Shown: in pieces, positions 55,695-64,000 of the stretch
How positions within the stretch are numbered: the first letter of the stretch is position 1
How the letters are laid out: every line of letters begins with the position of its first letter
NCBI GenBank assembly: GCA_029168955.1
Contig: JAPDOI010000151.1
Span: 434,001-498,000 of the forward strand
Origin: Aplectana chamaeleonis
Lineage: Eukaryota > Nematoda > Chromadorea > Rhabditida > Cosmocercidae
Direction of reading: 5' to 3'
DNA length: 64,000 nt
The notes under the pieces: generated by a model
What the model was told of the DNA's origin: nothing
The model's input: only the letters and a program-made list of their open reading frames with translations
Database searches by the model: none
Made by a program: the position numbers and the translations under genes

Positions 55695-58600
55695 TGGAGA
55701 ACTCGCAGCACACACATACCGAATGCCCTGTTTGTTCAATAGTATTACTTCGCAAGAACCTTCGTATACACATGAAATTCATGTACGGTAAAAGCTAGGA
55801 AGAAATGTTGCAGTTCAAGAGTGATATGAGACTCTCTAGAAATCGGACACATTTCCGTGTGATCAATTTGGAAAAACTTAACTTCGGCCACTTCAAGGAG
55901 ACATAAAAAGGTATATGAAGCATAAATCAATTGTTGTCAAGGTGCCCGGGGACACATTTTGTTTTTCTGTTCAGGAATCGCATCTCGCGGGAGGGTAAAT
56001 AACTTTTGTGTCATGTCCCTCCTGTGAAGAACGCGTGCCGGATCATGTTGAGCTTGCGCGTCACTGCCAGAGTCGTCATTCAGAAAAAGGAAATTATGAC
56101 TTGGCAGAAGAGGAATTGCAAAATATTGATGTCTTTGAAGTATGTTTCTTATCCTCTGATACGCTGAACTTTTGTGGACCATTATTTAATCCTAACTGCC
56201 ATGCATTCTAGTCTTGGAAGGCGAACATGAAGGAAGGAACACATCCACGTTTCGTCAAAAGGAGCACTCCTTTTCCAAAAAAGGACGACCACCATGTACT
56301 TCTGCCAGCACGCTGGCGGTAACGGTGGAGAAGTGGATCCCCCCAAGGAAAGAGAATGTTTCAGAAAGAAGAAACGCGTAGAGTATGCACACTAATTTTA
56401 GTCTGATGAATGGACAAGGCTGCGACGGTGGATCACCCAGAGCGAATCGAAACCCGATTCTCCAGCGAGGCCGCCAACCCCGCACGATCAACCGCCTGGT
56501 CCATGCGTCCGACTAATTCGAGAGCGGAAGCCATACATGATTACTGCCCCTGTTTAGCCAAGTTAAAATGTCTAGCGTTACGTGGGTTCGCTTCTTTTCA
56601 AACAATTTCTTCTTAGACTATCATATGCCGTGATGGAAAAGTCAGAATAGTTGCTTGTTTTGGTCATTGTGGCCAAATGGTTACGTCAGCATCCATACCT
56701 CTTTCAGTGGAGGATGAATTTTCAGTCGAAAAAAAATGCTGCAGGCGGGTGTGCCTCCTCCCAAGGTGAATCACCAATTACATAATTCCCTACCTTGCAA
56801 CCATCACACACTTTAGATGTTGACTAAAATACGTTCGGAAATTTCGATCGCTGGCCGTTCTGATGACACTCAGCCGCGGAGTTGTTACTTCAAGAACGTA
56901 AAAAATTACGTAAATTACGAGTTAATTTCGGTCATCATGTTTAACTGCGAAACCCTATTTTTAGAAATACTGCAATCAAGCCCGGTCTCGTTGACGGAAG
57001 AACTTGCGCCGATGATATCGAGTCGCTGAGAGAACTTTGCAAAAGAGACGACATAGCTGCATATGTGCTTGATGAAACTGAAGATCACAGAAATGAAGGA
57101 TTTGTTCTCGGTAAGTTAATCATTTTTGTTTATGTATCTCCTGAGTAATGAACATCCGGAATATAGCATTCCTCACGAATTCTGAAAAAAAAAACTTGGA
57201 CCGCTATGCATATGGGTGGGGGGAAATCGTTCTAGAAGACACGTACAATGGGTTTCCTTGCCGGTCGGCAATGGGTTTCCTTGCCGGCATCTTTAGTCTC
57301 ATCAAATGACACCGGCACAAATTTTGGTGCTCTTCAGGATTGTTAGGGTAACAAGATTTTCTACCTCCTGATTTATGGATTACTATTTTAAACACACAAA
57401 ACCAATTTCAGGACCTGATACCGCATTTTGGCCCCCACTTTTTCATCACTGATGACACCATGGTGTTTACAATGCGTTCAAATCAGTGCTCCCGGTTATT
57501 ACAACGACCAAGATTCTCTGTTCAATCCACATGCTCCGAAAGCATAGCGAGCGTCTGACCGTTAGTTTCTAAACTGTGCCTCCTCTTTATCCAGGATAAA
57601 TTTTTTAATTCAGGTAGAGCACGCTGCTACTGGCGTAGGTCTAATCAGGACAGCACTGAACTAGACGGATTCTACGGCATTTTGGAATTCATTCTCCTCA
57701 TATCTTAGATGGTTTGAATCTATAGGCGCGGCTATTATATATGCGGTTGGTAGATGACTAGAGTAAATTAGTGGACTTTTTATGTATGCATTCAATCATT
57801 AGTTTATTTCATTGTTACAGTATGTAACGAGAAATCACTCGCCAAGAATCAACGAGTGGGCGGCGTGCTTCAGGGTGCGTGCACCCTTTACAACATTGAA
57901 CCACGCTGAAGCCTTCCATAGTGCCCTGAAAAATACGTTGCTCCATAGGAAGCGAAACAGCCGCCTAGATTTCATTGTCCATACGCTACTTAAGCAGGGC
58001 CTGAACCGTGAGGTCCAACTTATTTCCAAAGTGAGAGTACCTAGATTTTCAGTCCTCAGGTTGTTTTCATGCAGTTCAAATTTTTTAGAGCCTACGAAGA
58101 GACAGCTCCCGCAGGCTCATTGTGGACATAAGGAGGCACAAAGACTGTGTCAGTCACTAAAAGAAGACAGAGGTGAGTCACGCATTGTTTCTAGTGATGC
58201 ATATTGTAAATACCTTTTGTTTCAAAATTTGATAATCAATGCCGGCGAGGGCCAGTGGAAGGTTGCTTCAAGGACTAAAGGAGGAGTGTTTTATACTTCA
58301 TTTTTCGTAGGAGGTTGCAGTTATTCAATCCATAGATCTTTTAGAAAGCTGTTTTGTCTTCATTTATGTGTCAGGCAAATGCACAATGTACTCGCTACGG
58401 TGTCTGCGCGTATGATATATTATGCACTTGCCTGCATGCCAACCGCGCTGGAATTGTGTGCGCCCACGCATATTCCGTGATTACAAATGACGGGAATGGT
58501 AGTTTACCTATCAAATCTATCTCTTCATGAAAATTCATTTAACTTGTTGCAGCATCCTCCATGATTCGCCCTCCTCGAATCTTCTCGAGAAAGTCCACAA

Positions 58601-59052
58601 CAGGCCGAGACAACTTCTCAACGGGAGCAAGCTCGTGTCAGTTGGAAACCGCTAGCTCGTGCAAAATGGAACCTGCCAACTCAAGCCAACTGGACACTCT
58701 CGAGGCTTCGGGACCCATCGCTGTAGTCGCACAGGGTGCTACGAAAGAACTGTTAGATGCAACTGAACGGGTTGGTTTCCAATAGACATAATCAAACTGA
58801 TTCCGTAAACGCGAAAATGTATCACGTGTTTAGATTCTCGCGCGATTCGTCGAGATGACGCAGACTTTATTCAAAGGAATAAACCACGAAGTGCTCAGCA
58901 GGATCCGCGATAGGCTACGAGGTGTAGTAGATCAATTGCCGGATCATTTCGGAGCGAATAAGTCTTTAACTATGCGTCTCGGCCTGCAAACACTTGGAGT
59001 AAAGCCTCGGCCAAAGCCCTGTGAGAGCCGGTACAAAACGGTAGAGGATTGA
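55695..59052 (+). pseudogene. Second Mutator-like (MULE) transposase gene, eroded
   Basis: Exon-like blocks in order: 55695-55786 (CPVCSIVLLRKNLRIHM finger); 56008-56140 (CPSCEERVPDHVELARH...H finger, then VFE and a GT donor); 56215-56310 (SWKANMKEGTHPRF); 56397-56600; 56616-56765 (VACFGHCGQMV); 56817-57111 (RSCYFKNVKN, then AIKPGLVDGRTCADDIESL); 57169-57260 (LDRYAYGWGEIVLEDTYN, first Asp); 57412-57560 (FFITDDTM, frame slip, YNAFKSVLPV, ILCSIHML); 57822-58030 (INEWAACFRV ... AEAFHSALKN, the Glu region); 58075-58172; 58376-58490 (ILCTCLHANRAGIVCAHAY, a complete C-x-C...C-x-H SWIM finger); 58553-58770 and 58834-59052 (C-terminus). Frameshifts near 56500 and 57463 indicate decay. A candidate AATAAA is at 59387-59392. 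The block order parallels the MULE at 48161-51797. Confidence 0.8.
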
Positions 59053-59955
59053 AAATAACCGTCCCATATTGTATTCTTTCGAGGACACCGCCGGTTACAG
59101 AGGTCGCCTATTAACGCGGAAAGAAGGCAGAAGCGGAAGGTCCTCGCAAAAACAGAACAAAGCTAAACGGTACACAGTTCCTGTAAAGACATTGAATTGG
59201 AAAACATTCGATGTCTGAAAACCGTGAGAAAACCATGAAGATTGAAACCTTATAACACATACATAGAGATAAAAATAGTGAAAACTAGGTGATAATTGAA
59301 AAAGCTATTACTCTTACTCTTGCACTTATTGTTGCATCACGATCACATTGATCGGTCTTTGTATTTGTGTCTTCGTCATGCGTTGGAATAAAAATAGTAA
59401 TTAACAGTCATAATAAACAATTACGTTGAATGGGATTCGTGAAAGTCGGATTTTTGCCCGCTCGATGTTTTTCAAAGTAGAAAAAACAAAGAAGGGTCAA
59501 GGCACGCATCCAATCCTGTGTCGCGGACGCTGGTGAGAGCATTCGTGCATTAGCCTGTGAGCGGGCGCCCTCCAATGACATCGACTTTGCCGCGCAGTCC
59601 AGGCGAGCGTCGGGAGAATTAAAAGTTCTCTAGGCTCCATAGAATACGTCAGAAAAGAGCACATTATCACTTGATGAGCAGGCGCGTAAACGCGTGCAAA
59701 ACCGATGCATCGTGTGCTCGCAGCGCGTCCACAATCACACACACTAAAGTCAACCCCGAACGAGAGGATATATTTTTGAACCGTTTTTTTTTGCTACACG
59801 TGGTCTACAAGCACCTTACACAAGAAAGCCGGCGTTTCGATATCACGGTGGAGTTGAAAGCTCAACAAGTTGACGCAGTGTGCTTTTTGAATCTCTATTG
59901 TAGAACATCTTTTCATTCTCATAGCTCCAACTGTAATCTGGCTAGTAACTCTTTT
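59053..59955. other. Intergenic; no gene recognised
   Basis: Contains the possible polyadenylation signal of the upstream MULE at 59387-59392. Nothing else identified. Confidence 0.4.
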
Positions 59956-62180
59956 TCAACATCCTTTGGCAAGAACCGAACAAATGTCTCTTCGAGGTGT
60001 CCCCTTTTTGACCTCCGCTTTGATCTCGTCGAATAGCTCATTAAAGAGTCCATAGCACGTCAGTGTGGCCCAATCCTTGTCTCCCATGTCTCCTAGCAAC
60101 TGAAGCTGAACCTCGATGCATTTGTGCTCGAATATCTGAATTCATAAACATTATGACTGTTCATCCAGTATGACTGCTGAGTTTCCGGTCTCACTTCCAA
60201 CTAATCCAGAGTGTTCAGGCAAAGGGCATGATATTTCTCAAGACTCCATTCCGGAATACACCACTGGATATCTACCATTCGCCTCCCTTAGCGGAGGATT
60301 TCTTGATCTCTGCCATCCACTCCTTTCATGCATTCTCCTGCCCCGCAAACACTTACAAGGTAGACCATTTCAGAACAGCCCGAGCTGTGCCAAGAAATAG
60401 AACCTCAGATTCGTGTTCAACACCCTAAATAACCTCCCCCACCCTGGACAAATTTCGGGAGAAGAAGAAAAAAGTAATTTCTTCAAACGAATATACTTCC
60501 GAGCTCGTAACTTTTTGAGATCCAGGTTCGGGAAAGGAAATACTGAGCACGAGCGTCCTAGCAAGATATTTTCGTTGGCTCAAATCGGTCTACCCTGAAA
60601 TTGAATTTCCTGGGAACCTGTAGTCCTCTACCTGCCATGTTGTTGTATAACTGTCGATTGCGATCCTTTGACAGGACTGACAGCTCCGCAGCTAACCCAA
60701 AGCTGCTCGAATATCTAGTGGAGGTGTTGAATAATCAGGAGGCCAGTGAGGGCAGAGGTCATGTTGGGATAGCTTGATCAATTGCTCTACTTCCTGAAAG
60801 AAGGTCTACTTAGCACCCTGCGAATCACCACAGGAGAGTTGTTTTCTCATCACTGGGTACCAGCATGCAACTTTAACACTTCAGAGACCGCGTGTCCGCA
60901 TTGTCCACTCACTGCTGTTTTTTGGACCACGTGTCCATAAGTCTCACCAAAGTCAATACCTAGAAGCCACTCAATAGTTTCTCTGGCCACGACGATGGCG
61001 ACATTGTGCTGCTGGGTTCGTCTTCCGCAGAACTCGAAGGAATGTTCAACGAACAGGACACTGAAGGCAAAGCGATCGGCCTCAGAATGAATCTGAGGAA
61101 AACCTAAGAAATGCGCAGCCAGTGTTAAAACAACTGTCTACGAAGATCGGATGAGGACGACGATTCGCTTAGTCCGCACTTTCATCGATAGTGGAGGTGA
61201 CAGACAAATTGCTGGATGTGAAGACACGAGCACATTTGTTCAACACCACGGTACTACCTTCGTTGTGCTATGAAACCCAGACATGGTCAGAAACGAAGGG
61301 GACCGCACAGGTTATAAGCACAGCTCCCAGAGCCTTGGAACGCAGACTACTGAAGACTAATCGTCGTGCCCAGCGAGCTGCAGGTCTACGCAGTGCTGAT
61401 TTTTGGAAGCAGTCGCAGTTAATGGATCCTCTCCTGTTCATGGGCCAGTTCAAACAGCGATGGGCAGGACACGTGCTGCGCCGCATGGATGGCCGATGGA
61501 GCTTCCGTACAATAGTCGGTTACCCCGTGATTGCCGTCGGCCCCTAGGCCGTCCTCCGACAATGTGAAACTATATTTTCCGACAGAGTCAAGACGTTCTG
61601 CACCTAACAAGTGCTTCCAGAAAATCGCCGTCACTGGATATCCCTTGCTTGGGATCGGTCGAGTTGGGTGAGATGCGGTCTTCATGGCGGCCACGCGCAG
61701 TGAAAATGGATCGTCAAGGTATCAAGGTAGGACGATTTGAATTTAGTTCACTTTCCTATCAATTCAATTTTGTACAACTTTGTATTGCTAGGGGCGAGTA
61801 TGAAATACTTCTCTTCACATCCCATGGCTTCTAACATTGGTTCCACCCTAGTTCAAAACGCATAAAGTAAACCGCCCACCGTAGAAAAGTGAATATCTTG
61901 TCATGAACAATAGCTCCACTGTTTACATTGTGAGGCTCAAAATATCAGAGAAAGGTTGTATGCCGCTTTCTCTGGGCCCACAATGTTATTAACAGAAACT
62001 AACCGTGTAATAATTTAGATCTCTCGAACGCCCTATAGTTGAAACCACAAGCACTAGGTAGTTGCATGATTCGCACCTTCCCTGGTCGTAACTAGATAGT
62101 CCTTCAGAGTATATGGAAGCAGAGAACAAGATCATTGTCAGAATGAAGCGGCACATTCTGAAAGAGCTGCATAATATCAT
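59956..62180 (-). CDS. Secreted saposin-like (SapB) protein, two exons
   Basis: Exon 1 (62004-62180) encodes a hydrophobic leader (CRFILTMILFSASIYS) and then CESCNYLVLVVSTIGRS, the C-x2-C start of a saposin fold, ending in phase 0 at a GTTAGT donor. Exon 2 (59956-60135) follows an AATTCAG acceptor and has CIEVQLQLLGDM, CYGLFNELFDEIKAEVKKG and RDICSVLAKGC, stop. The six cysteines are spaced x2, x25, x20, x25 and x6. The pattern and final I-C-x6-C fit SapB, although the third-to-fourth interval is longer than usual (about 10). Predicted product 118 residues, or about 110 from an internal Met at 62156. SapB proteins act on lipids or membranes after secretion. The 1.87-kb intron contains an RTE fragment on the other strand. 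Splicing is inferred. Confidence 0.65.
60960..61745 (+). pseudogene. RTE-type LINE relic (RT active-site region to C-terminus)
   Basis: HDDGDIVLLGSSSAELEGMF near 60985 corresponds to the RT motif FADDIVL with its downstream helix (the FADD is degraded). Then GKAIGLRMNLRKT matches the GLRIN..KT block. 61191-61547 carries TDKLLDVKTRAHLFNTTVLP, then ALERRLLKTNRRAQ, AGLRSADFW and FKQRWAGHVLRRMDGRW, a very typical RTE C-terminal domain. After a frame change come RRHWISLAWDRSSW and a stop, followed by GGATCGTCAAGGTATCAAGG, resembling the RTE tail. It lies inside the intron of the saposin-like gene in antisense orientation. Stops and frame changes make it inactive. Confidence 0.82.
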
Positions 62181-62929
62181 AAATTATCTTGAAAACACCA
62201 GACCCAATCTCAGTCACCCACCAGAAGGGTTGAACTACGGATCAATAGAGGTTGCACCTCAGTGCTGCATCGAGTTGAACCGCTCGTTGTCGGCAGATGC
62301 TGTTAACAGCACCATGTGTTTCCAGTTATGTGCTGTGTTTTACCGGCACCTGTCGCTGACAAAGAAGGGTCGAACCCGAAGTTGGCACTGAAGGGCAGCT
62401 TTTCACTATCAACAGCACACTATGAAAATGGAATGAAATTTCCGGTCACTATTCCGTCTACGATGATTAGGTACAACCCTTGTCACGGTCCGCAGCTAGG
62501 AAGCCAATCTCATCAAGATTGCATAAATAACGTCGTTCTCGCGAAGGTCCATGATGAGGAAAATTTCCTCTTAATGGACTAAGAAGACGACGGCCGCCCA
62601 TCGTCTAACATTGTACTCCAAGATGTCAGCTTCTGGGGCCGGCCTCAAGCGTTTAACTGCCCCCTTACCTAGAATGGCTGCTTTATGTATATTCCGCCGT
62701 CGTAAGAAAGGATGCTCTCTCGTTTGCTCGTATCAAAAAAATCAATGGGGGTTGAACTCGGCAGCAAGGGTCAGCAGCTAACTAGGCGGGCTTGTTGATC
62801 GAATTCACAGCTGAAAATGCGTGGCTGCCCTCTCATCACTGCGGCGCGCCTTACAGCGGGGATCCACGCCGCCGTGAGCTGTGGACTCAATCAACAAGAC
62901 TACGAGGCGAAGGAGCTGCTAATCGTTAT
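62181..62929. other. No recognisable gene
   Basis: 5' flank of the saposin-like gene. Plus frames 62113-62391 and 62316-62582 overlap in different registers without motifs. Confidence 0.35.
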
Positions 62930-63108
62930 CACGATAACACGATGATTGCGAATGCTTGTTGCGGTGCGGTTCCGATGATCCTCATACAAGGATGTTCCCC
63001 AGGGTGATCCGACATCCCTGTCTGAGAATCCTTGAAACTGCGCAGCAACACGCTTTCGCAATCAGCGTGCACTTTGCGCACTGCACTAGACTGCGAAGAT
63101 GAACTGTA
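62930..63108. mobile_element. Palindromic element C, copy 2, left side altered
   Basis: Shares TGATCCGACATCCCTGTCTG and GCAATCAGCGTGCACTTTGC with the right arm of 19403-19641; the left arm is shortened (GATGATTGCGAATGC). MITE B follows at once, as in the first copy. Confidence 0.6.
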
Positions 63109-63352
63109 CAGGCCATAAAACGGCCAATGTCTCACCGTCGACTGCGTACCACGCGCTGCGCGACCGCACGCGCGTCGGAAGCAGACGGGTTTTAGCCGCC
63201 GCGCGACGAGTTTTGGCCGCCGCGCGACGTTTCGGCCCCGCGCGGCGGCCGAAACTCGTCGCGCGGCAGAAAACTCGTCTGCTTCCGACGCACGTGCGGT
63301 CGCGCAGCGCGTGGTACGCAGTCGATGGTGAGACATTGGCCGTTTTATGGCC
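63109..63352. mobile_element. GC-rich palindromic MITE family B, copy 3
   Basis: 244 bp from CAGGCCATAAAACGGCCAAT to its inverse, flanked by TA on both sides. Confidence 0.85.
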
Positions 63353-63729
63353 TGTATGTAAGCATGTGTGCTTCAACGACCTCGACATCAGAGGACTTCT
63401 GGAGGGGTATTGTGGTGTACAATATCGGTCATAACTTCTGTCTCAAAGCGCGTCTGGGACCCAAATCGCGTCGAGAACGCCACTCTCGATTGGAGTAAGT
63501 ATTTTAAAGTTCAGAAAAAAACTATTCGAATACTCTCGACGAGCTGATTCCGATTATGTATCCCCTGGTTATGATCTAAATCCCCTAAAAAGGGTCAAAA
63601 TCTCTAGATGTGATTGATTATCGAGTCAGAAAACACCGTTCGTTTTGTTTCGTCTTCCTGATTCCGAAAATATATTCAAGTTCGGGAAAAAGCTACTTCT
63701 GGGAATAGTTACGACATATTTCATACTGT
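63353..63729. other. No recognisable gene
   Basis: Nothing identified. Confidence 0.4.
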
Positions 63730-63919
63730 CGTTCTCGGAGCCGAATTCCGGTCCTCATCTTGCGGACAACGGCTGTAGCATCACGCGATAGGATGGAAAT
63801 CGTGGTGGGATTACTTGGTCCCAGCACGACTCACCTTTCTCCCAGCACGATTATCATCGTGCCGCGTGATGCAATAGACGTAGTCTGCGATTGCGAACCG
63901 GAAATTGGCTCCGAGAACG
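63730..63919. mobile_element. Foldback MITE with about 60-bp arms
   Basis: CGTTCTCGGAGCC and GGCTCCGAGAACG are exact inverse ends; the arms continue with AATTCCGGT / ACCGGAAATT and GCATCACGCG / CGCGTGATGC. The core has two direct CCCAGCACGA phrases. Confidence 0.8.
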
Positions 63920-64000
63920 GCACAAGACGTCTAAGCTAGGACTTTTTCAGGCGTCTCCGTCTACCGTTACAGACAATCGTTTCGGGACCACCTGAAAATC

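Noticed and set aside
59671..60036. 121-codon plus-strand frame
   Set aside because: It is the antisense shadow of the saposin-like exon 2, which has better coding and splice evidence.

Overview
The window looks like nuclear DNA of a metazoan, most probably a nematode of the strongylid/rhabditid type. There is no dense bacterial-style coding. The readable genes are split by introns that are mostly short (about 50-70 nt) with T-rich ...TTTCAG-like acceptors. The transposon content fits a nematode: RTE-type LINE relics, Mutator-like transposases with SWIM fingers, a Tc1/IS630-like element, hAT elements and many palindromic MITEs. The two possible host genes are small secreted saposin-like proteins, a family expanded in nematodes. 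The organism call is inference; no rRNA, tRNA, spliced-leader or telomere sequence was recognised to confirm it.

Layout. 0-7 kb: a Tc5/pogo-type transposase relic at the left edge, then foldback elements. 7.4-11 kb: a 1.1 kb tract of alternating purine-pyrimidine DNA, interrupted by a 2.4 kb insertion that carries a hAT element with 8-bp target duplications; the hAT in turn carries a hAT-type MITE with its own 8-bp duplication. 11-16 kb: nested foldbacks, a possible eroded coding region and an isolated saposin-like first exon. 19-36 kb: GC-rich palindromic MITEs, several dispersed repeat families, mariner and RTE relics, and a MITE with TTA target duplications. 36.9-40.9 kb: a 4 kb Tc1/IS630-like transposon whose ends are inverted arrays of a 172-bp tandem repeat. 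41-47 kb: a 47-bp minisatellite, foldbacks and a zinc-knuckle ORF ending in a hairpin.

48-59 kb: two related Mutator-like (MULE) transposase genes in divergent orientation. The minus-strand copy (48161-51797) can be followed through about twelve exons and appears to carry only one premature stop, one damaged splice acceptor and a SWIM-finger Cys-to-Tyr change. The plus-strand copy (55695-59052) is more eroded but keeps the same N-terminal finger, one shared intron position and an intact SWIM finger. 59.9-62.2 kb: a two-exon saposin-like gene on the minus strand whose intron holds an RTE fragment. The right edge repeats the palindromic MITE pair seen at 19.4-19.9 kb.

The genes do not form a pathway. 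The window is a transposon graveyard with several layers of nested insertion; several layers can be ordered in time because uninterrupted paralogous sites or target duplications lie in the same window. Most long open frames here are shadows inside palindromes and low-complexity tracts and are left out. Exon boundaries were read by eye and not computed.
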